Notes under the pieces: generated by a model | What the model was told of the DNA's origin: nothing | The model's database searches: none | What the model saw: only the letters and a program-made list of their open reading frames with translations | NCBI GenBank assembly: GCA_022576105.1 | Contig: JACZRM010000112.1 | Location: forward strand, 1 to 6,118 | Reading direction: 5' to 3' | Length of the DNA stretch: 6,118 nucleotides | DNA from: Chloroflexota bacterium | GTDB taxonomy: Bacteria > Chloroflexota > Dehalococcoidia > UBA3495 | Shown: positions 1 through 5,080 of the stretch, one piece after another | How positions within the stretch are numbered: position 1 is the first letter of the stretch | Layout: each line of letters opens with the position of its first letter | Made by a program: the position numbers and the translations under genes

Positions 1-1200
1 TATATCATGGGGAATCACTGACGGGCGGAGGCAGTCATGGTCAAAGACAGGAGTCGTGCGCGGCTGTTGATCTACAGCCATGATTCCTTCGGGCTGGGCC
101 ATCTGCGGCGCTGCCGCACCATCGCCCATTCCCTGAAGTAGTATGAACAACAGGATCAACACGATCCCAGCCCCGCTCCACGACCCCAGGTAGAGGCAGA
201 GGAAACCCAGGGCCTCGATGAACAAGCTGCAGCCCAGGATGATGGACTTGGGCCAACGGTCTCCCAGATACCCGATGACCAGCCTGGAAAAGAAGTTGAT
301 GCCGAACATGAGCCCGGTTAGATTGGCGGCATCCTGGCGGCTGACACCCTTGGTTTCCAGAATCGGCACGATGCTGACCAGGATACCCAGGGTGGCCATC
401 TGCCGCAGTCCCGCGCCTACCATCAGCATCCAATAGGCGCTAGTGTGGAAGGCCTCCTTGACCGTATAGTCTCGCAGTTCCAACTGCCGGGCAGCGCCGC
501 CTCTACCGCTAACAGTGGCTACCGGCGGGGTTGTATCGCCATCCGGCAGCAGCCCCAGGTCTTCCGGGCGGTTGCGAAAGAAAAGGGTCAGAGGAAGCGG
601 GATCAGCAGATACATGAATCCGGCCACCAGCATCCCCCGCTGCCATCCCCAGCCCTCGATCAACCAGTTCATAGAAGGCACCAGGGCCAAGCCTCCCAGA
701 GAAGCGGTAGCCGCCAGAATGGAGATGGCCAAGGAGCGCCGGCGACGGAACCACTGGTTCACGCCAGCGAACATGGCATGCTGGAACGCAAAGCTGTTAC
801 CCACGGAGACCAGCAGCAGGTAGACCAGCGTAAAGCCCCAAACGCCTTCGACGAAAAATGCCAGGATGAAGAATCCCGCAATGGCCAGTAAAATCGAAGG
901 AACCAACATCTTGCGGTTCCCGTAGCGGTCGATGAGCCATCCGGCAAAGGGACCTTCCAGGCCGCCCTCGGCCCGAGCGATGGCGAATATGAGATTGGTC
1001 TGGGCTTGCGTTATGCCCAAAGCATCGCGTATGGCCGGGACAAAAACCGTGAATCCTCGAAAGAAAACGCCGCTGGCGAAAAAGATCATCCCCGAGGTGA
1101 TGGCGACCATCCACCAGCCGTAATATATTCCAGAGCGGGGTTGGCTGGGGTCTGCGGAAGGTGCGCCAGAAGCCGGCAGAGAAGAGTCCGCTGAGTCCAA
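1..1200 (-). CDS. MFS transporter (OFA/monocarboxylate-like), C-terminally broken, partial at left edge
   Basis: Major facilitator superfamily permease of the inner membrane; substrate unknown, with the general look of the oxalate:formate/monocarboxylate-like MFS group. The frame reads without a stop from 1209 down to base 1. The first usable start is TTG 1200, because ATG 1110 would cut off the family-typical N-terminal YYGWW just before it. About ten hydrophobic helices can be read. Motif A-like loops are GWLIDRYGNRK (after TM2) and GYLGDRWPK (after TM8). The central loop has RPEDLGLLPDGD, typical of this MFS branch. Homology ends inside TM10 at LLFILLQGMG (about 124-160). From there to base 1 the frame is antisense to the glycosyltransferase fragment, so the last 40-odd codons are probably not real transporter sequence. 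TM11, TM12 and the native stop are absent. Family certain; substrate and start uncertain; probably not functional as it stands. Confidence 0.8.
   Translation of the reverse strand, partial: MDSADSSLPASGAPSADPSQPRSGIYYGWWMVAITSGMIFFASGVFFRGFTVFVPAIRDALGITQAQTNLIFAIARAEGGLEGPFAGWLIDRYGNRKMLVPSILLAIAGFFILAFFVEGVWGFTLVYLLLVSVGNSFAFQHAMFAGVNQWFRRRRSLAISILAATASLGGLALVPSMNWLIEGWGWQRGMLVAGFMYLLIPLPLTLFFRNRPEDLGLLPDGDTTPPVATVSGRGGAARQLELRDYTVKEAFHTSAYWMLMVGAGLRQMATLGILVSIVPILETKGVSRQDAANLTGLMFGINFFSRLVIGYLGDRWPKSIILGCSLFIEALGFLCLYLGSWSGAGIVLILLFILLQGMGDGAAAPQMAQPEGIMAVDQQPRTTPVFDHDCLRPSVIPHDI
27..31 (+). promoter_or_regulatory. Shine-Dalgarno of the glycosyltransferase fragment
   Basis: GGAGG ends 5 nt before ATG 37. 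The perfect core and good spacing support the plus-strand reading of this edge region over the antisense extension of the MFS frame. Confidence 0.7.
37..141 (+). pseudogene. Glycosyltransferase (COG4671-like), N-terminal fragment only
   Basis: A 34-codon reading frame starts at ATG 37 and stops at TAG 139-141. An ideal Shine-Dalgarno, GGAGG (27-31), lies 5 nt upstream, so the start is a genuine gene start. Residues 12-33 contain the strand and glycine/arginine-rich loop SHDSFGLGHLRRCRTIA, which I recognise as the N-terminus of predicted glycosyltransferases of the COG4671 type (GT-B fold; this loop begins the N-terminal Rossmann domain). Full-length members are several hundred residues, so about 90% is missing. 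The conserved stretch runs to about residue 33 (IAHSL) and then ends abruptly in Lys-stop. Directly after it lies the coding sequence of a minus-strand MFS transporter, itself broken. The fragment cannot make an active enzyme. Family recognition rests on one conserved motif seen by eye. Confidence 0.7.
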
Positions 1201-1218
1201 AGAAGGGCCTTACCTTTC

Positions 1219-1243
1219 AAAGAAAGACCCGCCTCAGGGCGGG
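1219..1243 (-). terminator. Rho-independent terminator-like hairpin upstream of the MFS start
   Basis: On the minus strand CCCGCC-CTGA-GGCGGG (plus 1243-1228) forms a 6-bp all-GC stem with a 4-nt loop. A flanking G-T and G-C can extend it to 8 bp. TCTTTCTTT follows directly. This is a textbook intrinsic terminator for minus-strand transcription. It lies about 20 nt upstream of the probable MFS TTG start, with no minus-strand gene seen before it in 1244-1842. It may therefore be an attenuator in the MFS leader, or the end of a lost or unrecognised transcript. Confidence 0.65.
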
Positions 1244-1530
1244 CCGCCTTCCATAGTTGTTTTCTTTCGCTGTTTTCACTCGGGAAAATATAGCAACCCC
1301 AGCAGGGTTTACGCGTTCCAAGTGTAGCGGTTTTGAAGTTGGCCTGCAACGTTATCGGCTACTTTTGGCCGCGCGACTACTACATACCAGATTCTGATTG
1401 TTGGATTACGTCGCGCAGGTCACCGACATGCGATTGGTAAAATTAGGTAGGTGAAATTTACCAGGTGCTTGAATTCTAGATCGAGAGTAAAATAGCTCAG
1501 AACCCATTAAGAAAGCTCCAACGTAATGAA
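1244..1530. other. Intergenic stretch without a recognisable gene
   Basis: I see no coding sequence with a family signature on either strand, no tRNA and no RNA gene. Minus-strand frames here lack any motif and overlap the MFS leader. The only structure is the inverted repeat at 1435-1463, listed separately. Confidence 0.6.
1435..1463. repeat. Inverted repeat, 10-bp arms with one mismatch
   Basis: TGGTAAAATT (1435-1444) and AAATTTACCA (1454-1463) are inverted copies with 9 of 10 positions paired and a 9-nt spacer. The two arm centres are 19 bp apart, close to two helical turns, which would suit a dimeric repressor site. No adjacent regulator gene or clear promoter supports this, and no T-tract follows to make it a terminator. 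Confidence 0.4.
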
Positions 1531-1531
1531 T

Positions 1532-1572
1532 ATTCTTGTCTTTCTGAGGAGCGGAGCGACGAAGAATCTAAA
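1532..1572. repeat. Interspersed repeat copy (GAGGAGCGGAGCGACGAAGAAT type)
   Basis: The element centres on TGAGGAGCGGAGCGACGAAG and is bounded by a short inverted repeat, ATTCTT (1532-1537) and AAGAAT (1562-1567). This sequence type is, to my knowledge, a common interspersed non-coding repeat in Chloroflexota and other environmental genomes. A degenerate relative occurs in this window at 4860-4885. A minus-strand reading frame running through it (1497-1790) gives repetitive peptide with no family signature and is not taken as a gene. Confidence 0.55.
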
Positions 1573-1689
1573 GTCCTGCAGCACCAGACTATATGCGAGA
1601 ACAGTACACCTATAGCGTAACTAATGGAGTTAGAATTTTCGCGCGAACGTATGACTAGAATGGTTCTGCTTCCCAGGTTTTTAGTCCCA

Positions 1690-1775
1690 TCGCGGAGTTT
1701 ATCCTGAGCCACTTCGACAAGCTCAGAGCCTGCCCTGAGTTCATCGAAGGGACAGGCTCTGCCGAAGGGCTCCGG
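1690..1775. repeat. Palindromic interspersed repeat with long hairpin
   Basis: CAGAGCCTG (1724-1732) and CAGGCTCTG (1753-1761) are perfect inverted copies. Inside them CCCT (1733-1736) can pair with AGGG, giving one long interrupted stem. Neighbouring pieces such as CTTCGACAAGCTC and TCATCGAAGGGA echo the same theme. The TTCGAC-AGGCTC vocabulary matches the element at 4538-4640, so both appear to be degenerate copies of one palindromic, MITE- or REP-like family. The peptide encoded across it on the minus strand (DELRAGSELVEVAQDKLR) is a by-product of the repeat, not a protein gene. Confidence 0.65.
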
Positions 1776-1842
1776 GTAACAGCCCGTCAATTTTGTTAGG
1801 GCCTCTAAATAATTCTGGGGCCAGCCCTGGGTTGAAGCCTAA

Positions 1843-2928
1843 ATGCTTATGACTGACAACCGGCCAGCCCACCACATCCTCCATGCCGACCTGGACGCAT
1901 TTTACGCGTCGGTGGAGCAGATGGACAACCCCCAGTATCGGGGAAAACCGGTGATGGTGGGAGGCAGTCCCCAGTCTCGCGGGGTCGTGGCCGCCGCTTC
2001 CTACGAGGCCCGCAAGTATGGCATTCATTCGGCCATGCCCACCGTGACCGCAATCCGGCGTTGTCCCCACGGCATAGTAGTCAAGCCCAGATTCGACCGC
2101 TACCGCCAGATTTCCGACCAGGTGATGGCAATTTTTCATGACCTGACCGACCTGGTGGAACCACTGTCGATGGACGAAGCGTACCTGGACGTTACCCACG
2201 TGGTGGAGGCTGGACAGGAACCACGGGCCATCGCCGAGGAACTGCGGCGTCGGGTGAAACAAGAGGTGGGGCTGAACCTTTCGGTGGGGGCCAGCACTTG
2301 CAAGTCCGTATCGAAAATTGCTTCGGACCTGCGCAAGCCCAACGGTTTGGTGGTGATACCGCCCGGCTTTGAGTCCCGTTTCCTGACGCCGTTGCCGGTG
2401 GGTAAACTGGTGGGAATTGGCCCCAAGTCCGCGGAACAACTCAACCAGGAGAAGATTGAGACTATTGGCCAGCTGGCGGCACAGCCCTTTGACTGGTTCC
2501 TGCGCCACTTTGGCAAACGCGCCAGGTCCATCTGGGACCGGGCCCACGGAGCAGACCAGGAACCGGTGCACACCGAGCGCGCCACCAAGTCGGTGAGCGC
2601 TGAGAGTACCTTTCCGGACGACCTGAGCGACCCAGAACGCCTGTATCAAGAGTTGGCCGACTTGACCGCGCGGGTGGCCAGGCGACTGTCGGGAAAGGAG
2701 CTGCAGGGTAAAACGGTAGCGGTGAAGCTGCGCCTGTCCGACTACACCACCTTCACCCGGCAGACCACCCTGCCCGCCCCAACCAGCTCAGAGGATGCTA
2801 TCCTGGAAGCCGCCTGGCGGTTACTTTCCGCCGAGCTGGCCCCAGGCCGGGCTTTCCGACTGCTTGGAGTAGGTATTTCTTCCTTTGGAAGGGTGGAACA
2901 ACTGGCGTTCCCGCTGATTGGAACGTGA
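1843..2928 (+). CDS. dinB: DNA polymerase IV, Y-family translesion polymerase
   Basis: Error-prone DNA polymerase that bypasses damaged template bases in the cytoplasm. The 361-residue length is normal for the family. The palm begins with ADLDAFYASVEQ (15-26), holding metal ligand D16 and steric-gate Y21; SMDEAYLD (109-116) supplies catalytic D111 and E112. SYEARKYGIHSAMP (53-66) is the fingers motif, KIASDLRKPNG (158-168) is the conserved palm segment, and GIGPKSAEQL (191-200) is the thumb helix-hairpin-helix. The little-finger domain fills about 245-348. The tail has QLAFPL (353-358), a plausible beta-clamp-binding peptide. A stop codon lies immediately before ATG 1843, so the start cannot be further upstream. 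ATG 1849 is an equal alternative, and neither has a clear Shine-Dalgarno. No LexA-type operator was recognised. The gene stands alone, converging on the toxin-antitoxin operon 68 bp away. Family assignment is firm. Confidence 0.96.
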   Translation: MLMTDNRPAHHILHADLDAFYASVEQMDNPQYRGKPVMVGGSPQSRGVVAAASYEARKYGIHSAMPTVTAIRRCPHGIVVKPRFDRYRQISDQVMAIFHDLTDLVEPLSMDEAYLDVTHVVEAGQEPRAIAEELRRRVKQEVGLNLSVGASTCKSVSKIASDLRKPNGLVVIPPGFESRFLTPLPVGKLVGIGPKSAEQLNQEKIETIGQLAAQPFDWFLRHFGKRARSIWDRAHGADQEPVHTERATKSVSAESTFPDDLSDPERLYQELADLTARVARRLSGKELQGKTVAVKLRLSDYTTFTRQTTLPAPTSSEDAILEAAWRLLSAELAPGRAFRLLGVGISSFGRVEQLAFPLIGT

Positions 2929-2996
2929 TCTGTCTGTCAGTAAAGCTAGAACCTCCGACAAGTCGGCGCGGACGTTCCAGGCCCAGACGTCTAGGT

Positions 2997-3344
2997 CTAA
3001 GATTGGCCAGGCAAGTCCAACGCGATCAATAGAGCCAGGTCTAAATTGCTTAGTGTCGCATCAGACAAGGCTCCCCAAGGGTCGCCCAATCTCCTTTTAT
3101 CAATGGCGCGAACCTGCTCGGCCATTGCAATCGCACTCTGACGTAGTCCGCCCTCGCCGTCGCTAATCCTCACCTGGCTGGGATATACTCTCTGGCCTCG
3201 ATCTATAGTGCAGGGCACCACCAACACCACCGGACTGTTATCGTTGATGGCATTGCGACTGACAATCACCACCGGCCTATTTCCAGATTGCTCAGATCCC
3301 TCGGTGGAGTTCAGGTTGGCATTATAAACCTCGCCGCGTTTCAA
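2997..3344 (-). CDS. mazF: MazF/PemK-family endoribonuclease toxin
   Basis: Type II toxin predicted to cleave mRNA at short sequence motifs, inhibiting translation when the partner antitoxin is lost. The 115-residue protein has the compact SH3-like PemK fold signature. RGEVYNANL (3-11) opens it, GNRPVVIVS (21-29) carries R23, and VVPCT (42-46) ends in T46. R23 and T46 have the same 23-residue spacing as the catalytic Arg25/Thr48 pair of Bacillus subtilis MazF. GLRQSAIAMAEQVRAIDKRRL is the usual C-terminal block (GL..S.A...Q.R..DKRRL), here residues 66-86. The start is TTG 3344, overlapping the antitoxin stop in the sequence TTGA. No independent Shine-Dalgarno is evident, so translation is probably coupled to the antitoxin, which keeps toxin output low. 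Catalytic residues are intact, so it is likely active. The exact cleavage specificity cannot be read from sequence. Confidence 0.93.
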   Translation of the reverse strand: MKRGEVYNANLNSTEGSEQSGNRPVVIVSRNAINDNSPVVLVVPCTIDRGQRVYPSQVRISDGEGGLRQSAIAMAEQVRAIDKRRLGDPWGALSDATLSNLDLALLIALDLPGQS

Positions 3345-3616
3345 CGCGATTGCTCAACCTGCTTGAGGGTCTCACTATCGGCTTCGGCAAACTCCTCGGA
3401 TAGATTTAGCGACTCATCACGGTATTCCTGGTCTGCGGACATTTCTTGGAAGGCGCTATCGATTTCCAGCCGTCGCAAAGCCGCCAGCTCGCGACGAAGC
3501 GCGTTGGCGATCAGTTCATTGCGGCTCTTCGCCTTGCCTGCTTCAACGGCCTGGTCAACGGCCTTCAGGAGTTGATCCGGCAATGTCACCGTAGTGCGCA
3601 CCGTCTGCTTCTGCAT
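3341..3616 (-). CDS. Ribbon-helix-helix antitoxin of the MazF toxin
   Basis: This 91-residue protein is the first gene of the TA operon. The N-terminus VRTTVTLPDQLLKAVDQ (6-22) gives the DNA-binding beta ribbon (VRTTVTL) and first helix. GKAKSRNELIANALRRELA (27-45) gives the turn and second helix of a CopG/MetJ-type ribbon-helix-helix fold. The remaining half (about 46-91) is strongly acidic, rich in Glu, Asp and Ser and probably flexible, as expected for the segment that wraps and neutralises a MazF dimer. Such antitoxins usually also repress their own promoter. Start ATG 3616 is preceded by GGTGAG with a 3-4 nt gap, a moderate ribosome site. The stop overlaps the toxin start by 4 nt. The pairing of an RHH protein with MazF, as in the MazE homologues of mycobacteria, is well known, so the role is secure even though the sequence itself is not E. 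coli MazE-like. Confidence 0.9.
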   Translation of the reverse strand: MQKQTVRTTVTLPDQLLKAVDQAVEAGKAKSRNELIANALRRELAALRRLEIDSAFQEMSADQEYRDESLNLSEEFAEADSETLKQVEQSR

Positions 3617-3633
3617 TTGCTCACCAATTTAGA

Positions 3634-3672
3634 CATCATTATCGATGCAAAACATAGCATCATTAGTGTCAA
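3634..3672 (-). promoter_or_regulatory. Putative TA operon promoter/operator
   Basis: The 102-bp gap between the antitoxin start and the cofE stop contains two direct CATCATT copies (3634-3640 and 3658-3664, plus strand; 24 bp apart) and an inverted pair GATGC (3644-3648) / GCATC (3657-3661). Reading the minus strand, a perfect TTGACA lies at 3672-3667 and GATAAT at 3643-3638, but the 23-bp spacing is too long for one standard sigma-70 promoter. The repeats are suitable in size for an RHH antitoxin operator. This is inference from position and symmetry. Confidence 0.4.
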
Positions 3673-3718
3673 CTTCCAAGCGGCTAACCGTGTATGCCTC
3701 ATTACGGTCCCCAAGCGG

Positions 3719-4477
3719 CTACCGAAACAGGTCCTTGTCCGGGTCACGCAACAGAGCTTGGTGGCTGGCGTCTTCCATTGGCTCATAGGGGTAACCCCGG
3801 ATGATTGCCACCGGCACCCCCAACACCTTGCCAGTCACCAGCTCGGCCGCCGCCGCCAACTCATCGGCAATGCAGATAACGGTGGTGTACATCATATTGC
3901 CGTGGCTATCTTCCTGACCCACGTAGCTGAGCATAGGGTTCAGCCCAGCCACGCCAATGGCCACGTCGGTAGCCCCGTTGCGCCAGGGCCGGCCAAAGGT
4001 ATCGGAGACGATCACCGCCACATCGACGTTGAGCCGCTCCTTGATGGACTGGCGTATGCGGCGAGCCGAGGCGTCCGAGTCCACCGGCAGCAACGCCACC
4101 GTGCCCTGGCCTGGGATATTGGAGGCATCGATACCGGCATTGGCGCAGGTGAAGCCGTGATGCGTCTCACTGATGATGACCCCCCGGTCCATGCGAACTA
4201 TCCGCTTGCTCTCCCGGAGAATCAGCTCAGTATGCCGGGGGTCGCGCCGGTGGTCTTCTGAAATCGACACCGCCAAAGGCGATGCGGTCACGCTATCAAG
4301 GTTCACCACCCGGCCTTCAGCTTTGGAGACTATCTTCTGCGTGACTACCAGAATATCCCGGCTCTCAATGGTAGTTCCCTGAAGTCGGGCGGCCTCAATT
4401 ATCTGGAGGGCCAGGTCATCACCCGATTTGATTTCCGGCATACCCTCAATGCCAAAGGCGTGTATCTCCGGCGGCAT
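3719..4477 (-). CDS. cofE: Coenzyme F420:L-glutamate ligase CofE
   Basis: GTP-dependent ligase that adds glutamate(s) to F420-0 to make the gamma-glutamyl tail of coenzyme F420, the deazaflavin hydride carrier; cytoplasmic. The 252-residue length is normal for stand-alone CofE, so there is no FbiB-type C-terminal nitroreductase domain. Hallmarks are GIEGMPEIKSGDDLA (9-23), VVTQKIVSKAEG (44-55), HGFTCANAGIDASN (107-120) and DTFGRPWRNGATDVAIG (159-175), with SHGNMMYTTVICIADELA (191-208) near the C-terminal end. ATG 4477 has GAGG 9-10 nt upstream (minus strand GAGGTAGATAGCT-ATG). The stop at 3719-3721 lies 102 bp before the antitoxin, so the two are probably separate transcripts. No other F420 gene (cofC, cofD, cofH/G) is in the window. 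The assignment is firm from several family-specific motifs. Confidence 0.95.
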   Translation of the reverse strand: MPPEIHAFGIEGMPEIKSGDDLALQIIEAARLQGTTIESRDILVVTQKIVSKAEGRVVNLDSVTASPLAVSISEDHRRDPRHTELILRESKRIVRMDRGVIISETHHGFTCANAGIDASNIPGQGTVALLPVDSDASARRIRQSIKERLNVDVAVIVSDTFGRPWRNGATDVAIGVAGLNPMLSYVGQEDSHGNMMYTTVICIADELAAAAELVTGKVLGVPVAIIRGYPYEPMEDASHQALLRDPDKDLFR

Positions 4478-4537
4478 AGCTATCTACCTCGGTGCTGGAT
4501 ATTGAACAATTGCCAAGTCAGGTACTACAAGCTCATG

Positions 4538-4640
4538 GTTCGACAGGCTCACCACGAACGGGATTGTCCGTTCAGCCTGAGGTTCTCGAAGGATGGCGGG
4601 GAAATGTCCGCTCACCCTGAGCCGGTCGAATGGCATCCTA
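4538..4640. repeat. Degenerate palindromic interspersed repeat
   Basis: The stretch starts with GTTCGACAGGCTCACCACGA and contains a perfect hairpin GAACGG (4556-4561) / CCGTTC (4568-4573) with loop GATTGT. It continues as CAGCCTGAGGTTCTCGAAGG, a worn inverted copy of the left arm, and then CTCACCCTGAGCCGGTCGAA, a third copy of the same word. It shares its vocabulary with the element at 1690-1775. I read it as one or two decayed MITE/REP-like copies. Short reading frames across it (for example minus 4484-4690) are repeat translations, not genes. Confidence 0.6.
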
Positions 4641-4643
4641 AGA

Positions 4644-4683
4644 TTGATCCAAAAATGAGCCCTAATCCCGACTTTTGGATCAA
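4644..4683. repeat. Perfect 11-bp inverted repeat
   Basis: TTGATCCAAAA (4644-4654) and TTTTGGATCAA (4673-4683) are exact inverted copies around an 18-nt loop. No T-run follows on either strand, so it is not a standard terminator. It sits between two other palindromic elements and may be another short mobile or REP-like unit, or the terminal inverted repeats of a very small relic. Confidence 0.6.
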
Positions 4684-4715
4684 GGCCCACTTGTGGATAG
4701 GAATCTCGCCCCCAT

Positions 4716-4775
4716 CCTCACCTTCTCCCTTGTGGGAGAAGGGACCTGTCCATCTGGGAGAGGGCTAGGGTGAGG
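4716..4775. repeat. Nested hairpin repeat bounded by CCTCACC/GGTGAGG
   Basis: Outer arms CCTCACC (4716-4722) and GGTGAGG (4769-4775) are inverted copies. Overlapping the left arm is a perfect 9-bp hairpin, CCTTCTCCC (4721-4729), loop TTGT, GGGAGAAGG (4734-4742). GGGAGAGGGCTAGGGTGAGG on the right completes a pattern (CCTCACCCTAACCCTCTCCC on the other strand) that I recall as a widespread interspersed repeat of environmental bacteria. Confidence 0.6.
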
Positions 4776-5017
4776 TTAGCCACTGGAAACTGCGGCTGAA
4801 GTATTAGGAACTAGCGATAGGGGACTAGAGACCGGAATGTCTTGATTCGCTTTAGAGTGATGAGGAGCGAAGCCACAAAATTCCGACGGTCGATATTCTC
4901 AGGCTGCTATCTATTACGCTGGTCAGATTGTTTTAAAAGTAGGACGTAGGCTCTGGACAGAAAGGCCTTTAAAGGCTTTGGTTGCCAGCGTGGTGAGGCG
5001 ACGTCTACAGCTATACT
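4776..5017. other. Non-coding stretch upstream of the lipoprotein gene
   Basis: No gene is recognised here. It contains the degenerate repeat at 4860-4885 and a perfect 12-bp palindrome GCCTTTAAAGGC at 4965-4976, a possible operator. TATACT at 5012-5017 resembles a -10 hexamer just before the 14-bp tandem repeats, but no matching -35 box stands 16-18 bp upstream, so the promoter is unproven. Confidence 0.4.
4860..4885. repeat. Degenerate copy of the 1532-1572 repeat
   Basis: TGAGGAGCGAAGCCACAAAA aligns with TGAGGAGCGGAGCGACGAAG of the copy at 1545-1564, with a few substitutions, and the next bases (ATTCC versus AATCT) remain similar. It lacks the closing inverted repeat, so it is a decayed or partial copy. 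Confidence 0.4.
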
Positions 5018-5059
5018 TGTATTTAGTTATCTGTATTTAGTTATCTGTATTTAGTTATC
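5018..5059. repeat. Three perfect tandem copies of a 14-bp unit
   Basis: TGTATTTAGTTATC is repeated three times without a mismatch (5018-5031, 5032-5045, 5046-5059). The array is AT-rich against a GC-richer surrounding and ends 11 bp before the Shine-Dalgarno of the downstream lipoprotein gene. It lies in the 5' leader or promoter of that gene. It could be a binding-site array, an expression-tuning variable-number repeat, or a simple slippage product. Confidence 0.9.
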
Positions 5060-5069
5060 AATGAAGGCT

Positions 5070-5075
5070 AAGGAG
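5070..5075 (+). promoter_or_regulatory. Shine-Dalgarno of the lipoprotein gene
   Basis: AAGGAG ends 5 nt before ATG 5081, which fixes this start. The earlier ATG at 5061 is out of frame and has no ribosome site. Confidence 0.75.
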
Positions 5076-5080
5076 CACTC

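Noticed and set aside
445..891. Plus-strand 148-codon frame over the MFS gene
   Set aside because: It is codon-aligned antisense of a clear membrane protein; the Gln/Arg/Pro-rich product reflects the complement of hydrophobic codons.
1655..1670. AGAATGGTTCT as a LexA/SOS box for dinB
   Set aside because: The half-sites and spacing do not match a known SOS box, and it lies about 175 bp upstream of dinB with repeats between.
1532..1775. CRISPR array
   Set aside because: Repeats are of different families, not evenly spaced, and no cas gene is present; the same holds for the 4538-4775 cluster and the 14-bp tandem array, which has no spacers.
1497..1790. Minus-strand 97-codon frame with DELRAGSELVEVAQDKLR
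   Set aside because: It runs entirely through two interspersed palindromic repeats; the peptide is a typical translation of such repeats and no ribosome site or protein family supports it.
1741..2649. Minus-strand 302-codon open frame opposite dinB
   Set aside because: It is the antisense of a gene with complete Pol IV motifs, has low-complexity His/Gly/Val content and no recognisable domain.
2955..2966. CCGAC-AA-GTCGG hairpin between dinB and mazF as a bidirectional terminator
   Set aside because: The stem is only 5 bp with a 2-nt loop and no T-tract on either side.
3446..4261. Plus-strand 271-codon frame spanning the antitoxin and cofE
   Set aside because: It crosses two genes with firm family signatures on the other strand and shows no motif of its own.
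4536..4575. GGTTCGA resembling a tRNA T-arm
   Set aside because: No acceptor, D-arm or anticodon structure can be built around it; it belongs to the palindromic repeat.
4484..4690. Minus-strand 68-codon frame with VVSLSNHELV
   Set aside because: It is the translation of the GTTCGACAGGCTCA repeat; no start signal or family.
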